In this document: positions 1 to 8,217 of the stretch, one piece after another | Layout of the letters: every line of letters starts with the position of its first letter | How positions within the stretch are numbered: the first letter of the stretch is position 1 | Origin: Flavobacteriaceae bacterium | GTDB taxonomy: Bacteria; Bacteroidota; Bacteroidia; Flavobacteriales; Flavobacteriaceae | DNA length: 38,426 bases | Assembly (NCBI GenBank): GCA_002690805.1 | Contig: NZFW01000030.1 | Location: 6,326 to 44,751, forward strand | Direction of reading: 5' to 3' | Translations under genes and position numbers: made by a program | Notes under the pieces: generated by a model | Database searches by the model: none | What the model saw: the letters and a program-made list of their open reading frames with translations, nothing else | What the model was told of the DNA's origin: nothing

Positions 1-228
1 TTTAGATCTGAAACTAAGGGATATTTAATAAATAATCATTCAATTAAAGAAAATGGTGTTACATTTGGGCTTGGTCTACCAATGGCAGGATATTCAAATA
101 CAAATGTTACATTTGAACTTGGATCACTTGGCACAAAAAAAGATGGTTTAATAAAAGAAAACTATTGGGCAGTTAGGCTAGGATTTTCGCTTAATGATCT
201 ATGGTTTGTAAAAAGAAAGTATAATTAA
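1..228 (+). CDS. C-terminal end of a probable outer-membrane beta-barrel protein (partial)
   Basis: An open frame enters from the left edge and stops with TAA at 226-228, leaving 75 residues. The visible part alternates polar and hydrophobic residues, is rich in Gly, Asn and Thr, and ends in FSLNDLWFVKRKYN. A terminal strand of the form FSLND-WF-KRK is typical of small flavobacterial outer-membrane proteins that sit just upstream of a TPR gene and lptC. It lies 13 bp before the TPR gene and is probably cotranscribed with it. The start and any signal peptide are outside the window. Seen: the frame and its barrel-like pattern. Inferred: outer-membrane location, mainly from context. The exact family cannot be named. 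Confidence 0.55.
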   Translation, partial: FRSETKGYLINNHSIKENGVTFGLGLPMAGYSNTNVTFELGSLGTKKDGLIKENYWAVRLGFSLNDLWFVKRKYN

Positions 229-241
229 TAAAAAAAAAGAC

Positions 242-1627
242 ATGAAAAGTTTAAGATGCCTTTTAATAATATATGTATTAACCTTAAATTATGTTAATGG
301 TCAATCGAATGAAGAGTGTTTAAATAACCTATCTATTTTTGCTGAATCAGCAAAAATAAAAAACTATGATGTTGCTTACGATACATGGCTATTAGTTTTA
401 AATGATTGTCCTAAATTAAACTTGGCAATATACACTTACGGAGAAAGGATATTAAAACATAAAATTAAAAATTCCCAAGGTGAAGAAAAAGAATCATTTA
501 AAAAAGATCTTATTGCTTTGTATGATAAGTGGATTATAAATTTCCCAACAAGAAAAGGCCAAAGTAGGGTAGGAAGTATATTAAGCACAAAAGCACAAGC
601 ATTAATTGATTATAAAATGGCAGATGATGCATCAGTATATGCTGTTTTTGATCAGGCATACAAAACTGACCCGTTAAGTTTCACAAATCCCAAAGGTCTT
701 TACAATTATTTTGACACATTATACAAACAGTACAAGTCTTCGAACTCTGATGTTTCTACTGAACATTTATTCAACATGTATGAAGAAATATCAGAGAAGT
801 TTGAATACGAATCTACTAGCTTAGCAAAAAAATTGGACAAAATTTTAATCAAAGAAGATAATGCAGAGCCTTTAACCAAAAGAGAAATAAAAAATAAAAG
901 AGTTTATAATGTCAATTCTAGAGCTATTGGAATTTTTGTTTCTAATCTGGATGCAATAATTGCTATTGAGGCTACATGTGAAAACTTAATCCCTCTATAT
1001 CAAAGAAATTTTGAGGAAAATAAAACAGATCCTCTTTGGTTAAAGCGAGCCGCAAGTAGAATGGATAGTAAGGAATGTTCAGACGATCCATTGTTTGTGA
1101 CCTTAGTTGAAGCTCTTCATAGCTTGGATCCATCTGCAGATTCAGCATATTATTTAGGATTATTAAATGATAAAAGGGGAAATAGCTCTGAAGCACTTAA
1201 GTACTATGAAGAATCTATTTCTTTAGAAACAGATCAATATAGAAAAGCAAAAATTTTATATAAAATTGCAGTCAAATTTAAAAAAAGCGGAAGAAAGCAA
1301 TCTTCCAGAAAATATGCTCAGAAAGCAATTAGATATCAACCTTCGATGGGAAGAGCACATCTGCTTATTGCCAGTTTATATGCTTCAAGTGCAAATGATT
1401 GTGGTGATAATCAGTTTAATAAAAGAGCAATATATTGGTTAGCTGCTGACATTGCCCGAAAAGCAGGACGTGTTGATGCATCTATTAAGAAATTAGCTAA
1501 TAAAACAGCTAATAGCTATATGGGAAGAGCTCCCTCAAAAACAGATATTTTTTCTGAAGCTAATGAAGGAGAGAAAATAAAATTTGATTGCTGGGTAGGA
1601 GCGAGTGTAACTGTTCCAAAATTATAA
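242..1627 (+). CDS. Exported tetratricopeptide-repeat protein
   Basis: A 461-residue protein with an N-terminal signal peptide (hydrophobic residues about 5-19, likely cleavage after NGQ at 21). TPR-like helical pairs are clearest at about residues 295-385, for example SAYYLGLLNDKRGNSSEALKYY and the following helices. Cysteines at the mature N-terminus (ECLNN) and elsewhere could form periplasmic disulfides. The stop TAA is directly followed by the ATG of lptC with no gap, so translation is probably coupled. A TPR gene at this place is common in Flavobacteriia, where it precedes lptC. No enzymatic motif is visible. The likely role is a periplasmic or outer-membrane-associated scaffold in envelope biogenesis, but that rests on context only. 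Confidence 0.75.
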   Translation: MKSLRCLLIIYVLTLNYVNGQSNEECLNNLSIFAESAKIKNYDVAYDTWLLVLNDCPKLNLAIYTYGERILKHKIKNSQGEEKESFKKDLIALYDKWIINFPTRKGQSRVGSILSTKAQALIDYKMADDASVYAVFDQAYKTDPLSFTNPKGLYNYFDTLYKQYKSSNSDVSTEHLFNMYEEISEKFEYESTSLAKKLDKILIKEDNAEPLTKREIKNKRVYNVNSRAIGIFVSNLDAIIAIEATCENLIPLYQRNFEENKTDPLWLKRAASRMDSKECSDDPLFVTLVEALHSLDPSADSAYYLGLLNDKRGNSSEALKYYEESISLETDQYRKAKILYKIAVKFKKSGRKQSSRKYAQKAIRYQPSMGRAHLLIASLYASSANDCGDNQFNKRAIYWLAADIARKAGRVDASIKKLANKTANSYMGRAPSKTDIFSEANEGEKIKFDCWVGASVTVPKL

Positions 1628-2194
1628 ATGATAAAAGTCCTTATTAGTATTTTTAAATTATTGATTGTTTCACTTTTAACGTCAGTTATTTATTCATGTA
1701 CAAGTATAAGTACTCAGTCCTTAATTGATATAAACTCATTGAATGAAGAACCTATTGGAACTGCATCTGATGTTAGAATGGTTTATACCGATTCAATGCG
1801 AGTTTCAGCCATATTAACTGCAAAAAAACATATTGATTTTACAAATTTATCTTTTAAATATTCTGAATTTCCTGAAGGAGTTAAGGTTACGTTTTTTGAT
1901 AAAGGAAATAATCAAAGTGAAGTCACTTCTGACTACGCTATAATTTATGATGCCACTAATATAGTTGATCTAAGAGGTAATGTTGTTTTAAAATCTAATA
2001 CTGGGACTGAATTAATTTCAGATCAAATTTTTTGGGACTCATCTAATAATTGGATTTTTACTGAATATCCATTTGAATATAAGGATGAAGATTTTCAAAT
2101 TTCAGCCATCAGATTGGATACAAATAAAGAATTTAGTAAATTTATGACTGGAAAACTTACCGGAACCATTGCTGTAAGAGATTCAGTTCAATAG
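1628..2194 (+). CDS. lptC: LPS export protein LptC
   Basis: This 188-residue protein resembles the LptC family, which receives lipopolysaccharide from the inner-membrane LptBFG transporter and passes it to the periplasmic bridge. An N-terminal hydrophobic segment (about residues 5-22) ends in IYSC, an imperfect lipobox at Cys24, so the Bacteroidota form may be lipid-anchored rather than a bitopic membrane protein. The rest is beta-rich with the LptC-like pattern LSFKYSEFPEGVKVTFFDKGN, then an ELISDQIFWD stretch typical of the OstA/LptC jelly roll. It abuts the TPR gene and is followed by a small membrane protein and a CorC-type gene, the usual flavobacterial order. LptE is encoded further right in this window (31577-32095). 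Confidence 0.85.
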   Translation: MIKVLISIFKLLIVSLLTSVIYSCTSISTQSLIDINSLNEEPIGTASDVRMVYTDSMRVSAILTAKKHIDFTNLSFKYSEFPEGVKVTFFDKGNNQSEVTSDYAIIYDATNIVDLRGNVVLKSNTGTELISDQIFWDSSNNWIFTEYPFEYKDEDFQISAIRLDTNKEFSKFMTGKLTGTIAVRDSVQ

Positions 2195-2209
2195 CTTTAA
2201 ATATTTTTA

Positions 2210-2395
2210 ATGAATAGACTTTTAATTTCTGAGATATTATACTGGGTAATATCAATAATTTCTTTTTTTCAAGTCATCCAAAACTGGAATTTAAATAAGC
2301 AAAAGGCTTACATATTTATTTTTTTTGGAATTATATCAGTTATGATGGCAATTTTCAGAAGATATTTTCGAAAGAAGTATCAAAATAACAAATAG
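2210..2395 (+). CDS. Small two-helix membrane protein, unknown function
   Basis: A 61-residue protein with two predicted transmembrane helices (about residues 5-23 and 32-48) and a strongly basic C-terminal tail (RRYFRKKYQNNK), which suggests both ends face the cytoplasm. It lies 15 bp after lptC and 11 bp before the CorC-type gene, with no room for separate promoters, so it should be part of the same transcript. Small membrane ORFs at this position occur in other Flavobacteriia. No domain is recognisable and no function is proposed. The case for a real gene rests on tight packing, composition and the coherent membrane topology. Confidence 0.65.
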   Translation: MNRLLISEILYWVISIISFFQVIQNWNLNKQKAYIFIFFGIISVMMAIFRRYFRKKYQNNK

Positions 2396-2406
2396 TATAT
2401 TCCATT

Positions 2407-3681
2407 ATGGTTTTTAATGACGTCATAATTATACTTTCACTTTTATTATCAGCTTTTTTTTCTGGACTTGAAATTGCTTTTGTTTCTTCCAACAAGCTTT
2501 TCCTTGAAATTCAAAAAAAACAAACTGGATTCAATTCTATTTTGTTAGAAAAATGCACCAAGAACCCATCTAAGTTTATAGCAACAATGTTAGTAGGTAA
2601 TAATATATCATTAGTTATTTATGGGATTTTCATGGGAGAAAAAATATTAGGAGTTTTATTTCCTGAAATTAAAAATCAAGATAATTTGACTCTTGATATT
2701 CTTTTTTATCAAACAGCTATTTCTACAATCATAATATTACTTACTGCTGAGTTTTTACCAAAAGTTTTTTTTAGACTATACGCACACAAGCTTATAACTT
2801 TATTTTCTATTCCTGCTGCTTGCTTCTTTTATTTGTTTAGTCCAATAACATTTATGATTATGAATCTTACTGATTGGGTTTTAAAAAACATCTTTAAGGT
2901 AAAATCAGATCAGACAAATATTTCTTTTTCGAAAGTTGAGTTGGGTGATTACATTGAAACCGAAATGGAAAACTCTAAAAATAATGAAATAATTGATCCT
3001 GAAATACGTATTTTTCAGAATGCATTAGATTTTTCAGATCTAAGATCTAGGGAAACCATGGTCCCCAGAACAGAAATTATTGCTCTTGATTTTTCTTCAA
3101 ATACAGATGATATAATGAATATTTTTATCACTACAGGATTTTCTAAATTACCTATATATAAAGGATCAATAGACAATATTATTGGATATATTCATGCTTT
3201 CGAGATGTTTAAACATCCCAAAGAAATTATAGATATTATTTTACCAGTTACTTTTGTCCCTGAACCAATGAAGATAAATAAAGTTTTAGAGCTACTTTCT
3301 AAGCAAAATAGGAGTATGGCTATTGTTTTAGATGAGCATGGAGGAACATCAGGATTAATTACAATTGAAGATATTGTAGAAGAACTTTTTGGTGAAATTC
3401 AAGATGAGCATGATCAAATTGATCACGTTGAAAAGGTTATTTCTAAAAATAAATATGAATTTTCAACTAGGCTAGAAGTTGATTACATCAATCAAAATTA
3501 TCAATTGGGTATAGCTGAAAATGAATTGTATGAGACCCTTGGTGGATGGATAGTTTTTAATACTGCAGAAATTCCAGATAAAAATGAAATTATAACAATA
3601 GATAATTATAGAGTTACAATTTTAGAGGCTTCTTCAACAAAGATTGAGAAAATTTTTTTAGAACTTAATTATGATAATTAA
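2407..3681 (+). CDS. CNNM/CorC-type transporter (DUF21-CBS-CorC_HlyC), hemolysin family
   Basis: A 424-residue integral membrane protein with the standard architecture: a DUF21/CNNM membrane domain (about residues 1-190, several helices with the small-residue motif FFSGLEIAF near the start), a CBS pair (about 200-325, including MVPRTEI at 218 and the LDEHGGTSGLITIEDIVEELFGEI stretch in the second CBS), and a C-terminal CorC_HlyC domain (about 335-420). Members are linked to Mg2+ or Co2+ efflux; the old hemolysin label is historical. Related GldE proteins support gliding in Flavobacterium, but nothing here separates GldE from the general family. It follows the small membrane gene by 11 bp. Length is normal for the family. 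Confidence 0.85.
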   Translation: MVFNDVIIILSLLLSAFFSGLEIAFVSSNKLFLEIQKKQTGFNSILLEKCTKNPSKFIATMLVGNNISLVIYGIFMGEKILGVLFPEIKNQDNLTLDILFYQTAISTIIILLTAEFLPKVFFRLYAHKLITLFSIPAACFFYLFSPITFMIMNLTDWVLKNIFKVKSDQTNISFSKVELGDYIETEMENSKNNEIIDPEIRIFQNALDFSDLRSRETMVPRTEIIALDFSSNTDDIMNIFITTGFSKLPIYKGSIDNIIGYIHAFEMFKHPKEIIDIILPVTFVPEPMKINKVLELLSKQNRSMAIVLDEHGGTSGLITIEDIVEELFGEIQDEHDQIDHVEKVISKNKYEFSTRLEVDYINQNYQLGIAENELYETLGGWIVFNTAEIPDKNEIITIDNYRVTILEASSTKIEKIFLELNYDN

Positions 3682-3765
3682 GTTATTGTAGTTTTCTTTT
3701 TAATAGTATAATTTTTTATAATCCGTTGTAAATTGTAAATTCGCCTTCAATTTAAATATAATTTT

Positions 3766-5886
3766 ATGGCTGTTCTTGGACAAATTAGACAGAGATCCTT
3801 TTTTTTAATTCTTGTAATAGGATTAGCTTTATTTGCTTTTGTAATTTCAGGTGTATTCACCAATAGCATAGATGATTCATCACCATCAGATCCAGTAGTA
3901 GTAGTCAATGACAAGGAAATTGATATTGAACTATTTAGATTCAATGTTGAACAAACCGAAAGAAATTATAATTATTCCACACTTCAAGCAGTTTCTGCTG
4001 TATGGGATCAAACAGTTAGAAACACTATTTTGAATCAAGAATTTGAGATTCTAGGAATCGATGCTGGAAAGGCTCAATTAGAAGAAATTATTAGCTCGAA
4101 TAACGCATTTTTAAATGACTCAAGGTTTTTAAATGAGTCAGGTTTTTTTGATTTTGGCCTTTTTACAAATTTTATACTTTCAATGAAAACTAATAACCCT
4201 GAGGGTTATGAAAATTGGAAATCTCAAGAAGCTAACCTAGTTGCAATGGCAAAGGAAAAAATTTATCTTGATTTAATAAGATCAAGTGCTGGATTTACAA
4301 ATTATGAAGGTGAATCTGCATACCATATTGAAAATGATCAAGTATCAATCGAGTATATTCAACTCCCATATTCACTAATTCCCGATAGTCTTATAACTAT
4401 AAGTGATAAAGAAATCAGAAATTATATAAATGAAAACTCAAAAAAATTTAAAAGAGATCCTTCTAGATCAATCAGATATGTTCTTTTTACAGAAGAAGCC
4501 TCAGATCAAGACATTCAAGATCAAAGAAACTACTTGGAGTCAATAATTGATGATAAAATCATATATAATGATGTTTCTAAATTAAATGATACAATTATTG
4601 GTCTAAAAAAAGTAAGTAATATTTATGATTTTATTGAAGAGCATTCTTCCACTTCTTTTGATTCAATATATAAACCTAAGGGTCAATTATCTTCTGAGTA
4701 TGCTGAAATTTTGTTTAATCTCAATAAAAACGAAGTTTTTGGACCATATAGTGATGAAGGTAGTTTAAAATTATCAAAGATGCTCGACAGAAAAAAAGGG
4801 GGTTCCATAAGAGCAAGCCATATACTTGTCGCATATAAGGATGCTTCAAGAGCCAGTTCATCAATTACAAGAAATAAAAGTGAAGCAAAATTAAAAGCCA
4901 ATAATTTATTTAAAAGAATTCGAAGAAATCCAAAACTATTTGAAGAATTAGTAAAAGACAACTCAGATGGGCCTTCAAATGTTTTAGAGGGAGATTTAGG
5001 TTTTTTCCAAGAAGGTTATATGGCTAAAGAACTTTATGATTTTGCAAATAAAAATAGAATAGGAAAAATTGGTTTAGTTGAAACCGAATTTGGCTTTCAT
5101 ATAGTCAAAATAAAAGAAAAAGAAGATTTAGTATTAATTGCCGAAATTAATCAGCCAATTATTCCTTCAGATTTCACTTCTAGTGAGATATTTAAATCAG
5201 CAACTACCTTTGAGATGGAAACTGTAAAGGCTGATGATAAAAACTTCAATAAAATTGCTGAGTCTAAAAATTTATTAATTAAATCCGTTGATAATGTTAA
5301 TCTTCTTGATGATAAACTTCCAGGACTTCCTGAACAAAGGCAACTAGTTCAATGGTCATTTGATTCATCAACTAAAGTAGGTGATATAAAGAAATTCAAT
5401 ATTTCTTCTGGAGGATATGTTGTTGCTCAAGTCACAAAGTCAAGAGATAAAAAAATTGCTGATATCGAAGAAGTAAGACTTAGTGTTTTCGAAGAATTAA
5501 AAAATTATAAAAAAGCGGAGTTATTAAAAAATAAATTCAGTAAAAATAGTTCTCTTGAGGAATTATCAGAGCAATCTAAATCTGAGATACAAACTGCTTC
5601 AGCATTAACTCAATTAAATGCTGTCTTAGCAGGAGCTGGAAAGGAATCCTATGTGGTTGGTGCTGCATTTTCATTAGAGGTTAATGAAACCTCAGATTTA
5701 ATTGAAGGGTCAAATGGATTGTATAAAATAAAATTAATAGGTAAAGTTGTTGCAGATGAATTGGCTAGCTATACAGCCTATTCTAATTCATTAAGAATAG
5801 CTGAAAATTCTAGAATAAGTACAGCAGTTTTTGAAGCGTTAAAATCCTCCTCAGAAATTGAAGATAATAGGTCACTTTATTATTAG
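3766..5886 (+). CDS. PpiD-like membrane-anchored peptidylprolyl isomerase
   Basis: A 706-residue periplasmic folding factor. An N-terminal membrane anchor (about residues 12-31) follows RQRSFFLILVIG, the typical start of PpiD proteins. A SurA_N-like chaperone region covers about 35-200, and a parvulin rotamase domain covers about 346-452, recognised by IRASHILV, SDGPSN..GDLGFF and EFGFHIVKI. A long helical and mixed C-terminal chaperone region follows. It assists outer-membrane and secreted proteins after Sec export. The gene is 84 bp after the CorC-type gene, so it may have its own promoter. Its stop overlaps the stop region of the converging GHMP kinase gene by 4 bp. In Flavobacteriia a PpiD-like gene commonly closes this cluster. 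Confidence 0.88.
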   Translation: MAVLGQIRQRSFFLILVIGLALFAFVISGVFTNSIDDSSPSDPVVVVNDKEIDIELFRFNVEQTERNYNYSTLQAVSAVWDQTVRNTILNQEFEILGIDAGKAQLEEIISSNNAFLNDSRFLNESGFFDFGLFTNFILSMKTNNPEGYENWKSQEANLVAMAKEKIYLDLIRSSAGFTNYEGESAYHIENDQVSIEYIQLPYSLIPDSLITISDKEIRNYINENSKKFKRDPSRSIRYVLFTEEASDQDIQDQRNYLESIIDDKIIYNDVSKLNDTIIGLKKVSNIYDFIEEHSSTSFDSIYKPKGQLSSEYAEILFNLNKNEVFGPYSDEGSLKLSKMLDRKKGGSIRASHILVAYKDASRASSSITRNKSEAKLKANNLFKRIRRNPKLFEELVKDNSDGPSNVLEGDLGFFQEGYMAKELYDFANKNRIGKIGLVETEFGFHIVKIKEKEDLVLIAEINQPIIPSDFTSSEIFKSATTFEMETVKADDKNFNKIAESKNLLIKSVDNVNLLDDKLPGLPEQRQLVQWSFDSSTKVGDIKKFNISSGGYVVAQVTKSRDKKIADIEEVRLSVFEELKNYKKAELLKNKFSKNSSLEELSEQSKSEIQTASALTQLNAVLAGAGKESYVVGAAFSLEVNETSDLIEGSNGLYKIKLIGKVVADELASYTAYSNSLRIAENSRISTAVFEALKSSSEIEDNRSLYY

Positions 5887-6782
5887 TTTAAAATAAATTC
5901 CTCAAAAGTAAATCCAATTTTAAAACCTTTATCATTAAAATATTTTAAAGAGCTCCTTGGACCTACTGCTAAGAAAAAATCACCACCCCATGCACCCAAA
6001 CTTTTAACAGTTCCAGGGTAATCAGGAAATTTCATTTTTATTGGATTTATTTTTAATAAATTACCAATAATTTTTTCATGAGCATCTATTAATTGTGTGA
6101 ACTCTTTTAGGCTTTCGGCTATCAATAATCTATCAGTTAAATTAGAAAGTTGATCAATTGTCTCTTTTTCAAGTATTGATTTTTTTTTAAATTCCAAAAT
6201 TGATTTTTGACTGTTTTGAGATTTATTCTGATAGATAAAAAATAAATTTCCCTTGAATTTTGGATTAAACTCTATTAATTCAACCAAATACTTGTTTTTA
6301 TTTACGGAAAATAAAATAGGAGATTTACTCGAAGCACAAGCAATGTCATAACCACTCCCTCCAAATGTATTCTTTAAAAGAGTATAAGGATTGATTTTTG
6401 CCCATTCAGAAATATTATTAATTAATGTGGATGAGGTTCCCAGTCCCCACTTGTAATCAAAATCAAGATAGGTCTTAATTGTTTTACCTGTTATTAAAAA
6501 ACTTGAATTTAGTTTTTTAACTTCTTTAAGAATTCTAAGAAGTTTTCTTGCTATTTTTTGATCATTAGTTTTTTCTATTATCAAAGAATCATCTTTAAAA
6601 AGACAATTAAACCATATTTTTTTATCAATATTATAACTTATCCACTCGATGTGTTTATCATTCCGATTCTCTATAATTAAACTTTGGCCCATTTTAGTTG
6701 GAAGACCAATTGCTTTTGCTCCATATAAAACTGCATATTCAGAACTAAGTAGAATTTTCCCGTTACTCTTATAAATACTCAT
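5883..6782 (-). CDS. GYDIA-family GHMP kinase
   Basis: A 299-residue small-molecule kinase of the GHMP fold. The N-terminus KSNGKILLSSEYAVLYGAKA is the usual first GHMP motif. The phosphate loop is GLGTSST at residues 113-119, and GGSGYDIA at 141-148 is the signature that names this Bacteroidota subgroup. A C-terminal GAWGGDFFLAVG motif is also present. The start codon overlaps the stop of HMG-CoA reductase by one base (TAATG), so the two are translationally coupled, pointing to mevalonate-pathway isoprenoid synthesis. The GSG-D pattern is more like phosphomevalonate kinase than mevalonate kinase, but the true substrate is unproven. The 3' end overlaps the convergent ppiD-like gene by 4 bp. 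Confidence 0.85.
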   Translation of the reverse strand: MSIYKSNGKILLSSEYAVLYGAKAIGLPTKMGQSLIIENRNDKHIEWISYNIDKKIWFNCLFKDDSLIIEKTNDQKIARKLLRILKEVKKLNSSFLITGKTIKTYLDFDYKWGLGTSSTLINNISEWAKINPYTLLKNTFGGSGYDIACASSKSPILFSVNKNKYLVELIEFNPKFKGNLFFIYQNKSQNSQKSILEFKKKSILEKETIDQLSNLTDRLLIAESLKEFTQLIDAHEKIIGNLLKINPIKMKFPDYPGTVKSLGAWGGDFFLAVGPRSSLKYFNDKGFKIGFTFEEFILN

Positions 6783-8089
6783 TAAGTTTGAATTTTTAGG
6801 AATTCTTCAACCTTTTTATAGCTGACAGTTCTTTTTTTGAAGTGTTCTATTACTTTAATCTTTTCCTGATCAGTCACTTTCATTTGATTTAAAATATTTA
6901 AAAGATGCATTTTCATATGCCCTTTTTGAATACCTGTTGTAATTAATGAACGTACAGCAGCAAAATTTTGAGCAAGGCCAGCGGCTGCAATGATTTGCAT
7001 TAATTCTTTTGAATTGGGGTTTTGCAATAGTTCTAATGACCACTTAACCAGTGGATGAATAGTTGTTAAACCTCCAACTGTTCCTATTGATAGAGGTATA
7101 GTTATTTCCAAACTAAAAATACCATTTTTAATATTACAGCTTGACAAGCTTTTATAAGTTCCTTTTTTTGATGCATATGCATGGATTCCAGCTTCTATTG
7201 CTCGAAAATCATTTCCAGTTGCAATTGCCAACGAATCTACACCATTCATTATTCCTTTATTATTTGTAACTGCTCTGTTTGGTTCTATTTCTGCAATTTT
7301 TATAGCTTGTTCAAATTTTTTAGCAAAATCATTACCTGATAATCCATTATTATCGTTTAGATCACTTACTGGACAATTTACCCAACTCTTGACAAGGCAA
7401 TTGGGGGTATAGTTTGATAAGATACTCATAATAATATTTAAGTGATTATCTTTTAAATTATTTGATTCTTTGAAAGAGTCTTTGAATGTTTTAGTAATAA
7501 TTTCAAGGCAAGAGTTTATAAAATTTGCTCCCATTGAATCTACAGTATTAAATCTAACATCAATCTGAAAGTAATTATCTAAATCATCAGTTTTATCATT
7601 TAATTCAATTGAAGTTATTCCTCCGCCTCTCATTATCATATTTGATGAAATTTTATCACATGATCTTAAAAGGAGATTTTTATTTTTATTAATAAAATTG
7701 ATAATATCTATTTTATTACCAGTGAACAAAAAATGGATATGTCCAACTTTTTCAACACCAATCACTTTAGAATGAAACCCTCCACGTCTTGACCAATATT
7801 TTGCAGAATTAGCAGCTGCAGCCACAACAGAACTTTCTTCAATAACCATTGGAAGAGTCATTTCTTTGTCATTTATAATAAAATTAGGAGCAACTCCCAA
7901 AGGCATATAGAAATTACTTATTGTATTTTCAATAAATTCATCATGTTTTGTTTGAATTTTCTTATTCGTATTCCAATACTTCTTAAGCTCTAATTGGGCC
8001 TTCTTAGAATTTTTAAAAAAAGTTTCAGTTACCCAAATTATCTTTTCAGTTTTGCTAAGCTTTGAAAACCCAGAAATTTCTTTTTTCAT
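6782..8089 (-). CDS. mvaA: Hydroxymethylglutaryl-CoA reductase, class II
   Basis: A 435-residue class II HMG-CoA reductase, reducing HMG-CoA to mevalonate (the class also runs in reverse). The catalytic set is intact: Glu at EESSVVAAA (residues 85-86), Lys278 in NKGIMNGVD, Asp294 in TGNDFRAIEAG and His391 in QKGHMKMH. NFYMPLGVAPNF (59-70) is the family substrate-binding signature. No membrane domain is present, as expected for the soluble bacterial class. Flavobacteriia generally make isoprenoids by the mevalonate route, so a biosynthetic role is likely despite the degradative label often given to class II enzymes. It is the first gene of a two-gene operon with the GHMP kinase and has a candidate -7 element 17 bp upstream. 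Confidence 0.95.
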   Translation of the reverse strand: MKKEISGFSKLSKTEKIIWVTETFFKNSKKAQLELKKYWNTNKKIQTKHDEFIENTISNFYMPLGVAPNFIINDKEMTLPMVIEESSVVAAAANSAKYWSRRGGFHSKVIGVEKVGHIHFLFTGNKIDIINFINKNKNLLLRSCDKISSNMIMRGGGITSIELNDKTDDLDNYFQIDVRFNTVDSMGANFINSCLEIITKTFKDSFKESNNLKDNHLNIIMSILSNYTPNCLVKSWVNCPVSDLNDNNGLSGNDFAKKFEQAIKIAEIEPNRAVTNNKGIMNGVDSLAIATGNDFRAIEAGIHAYASKKGTYKSLSSCNIKNGIFSLEITIPLSIGTVGGLTTIHPLVKWSLELLQNPNSKELMQIIAAAGLAQNFAAVRSLITTGIQKGHMKMHLLNILNQMKVTDQEKIKVIEHFKKRTVSYKKVEEFLKIQT

Positions 8090-8090
8090 T

Positions 8091-8110
8091 TTTGAATTTT
8101 GATATTCAAA
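8091..8110. repeat. Inverted repeat directly upstream of HMG-CoA reductase
   Basis: TTTGAAT and ATTCAAA (7 bp arms, perfect) are separated by 6 bp. The repeat begins one base before the start codon of the reductase gene and overlaps the -7 candidate at 8107-8114. It could be a small operator or a weak leader hairpin; in such AT-rich DNA chance is also possible. Confidence 0.3.
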
Positions 8111-8114
8111 GATA
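8107..8114 (-). promoter_or_regulatory. Candidate -7 element for HMG-CoA reductase operon
   Basis: On the minus strand the sequence reads TATCTTTG, an exact match to the Bacteroidota -7 consensus TAnnTTTG. It lies 17 bp before the start codon, which would give a very short leader. No convincing -33 TTTG is seen at the expected distance, so this is a partial match. Confidence 0.38.
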
Positions 8115-8217
8115 TGTATTTTAAGATCTAATCTTTTTTAAATCATTTTTTAAAACTATCTATTTTCCTTATTTTCGGAATCTGTACTTTAACATAAATG
8201 ATGTTAAATTTTCAAAA

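Noticed and set aside
3682-3765. Promoter upstream of the PpiD-like gene
   Set aside because: The repeated TTGTAAAT motif and a TAAATTCG are present, but neither matches the -7 and -33 pair well enough to call.
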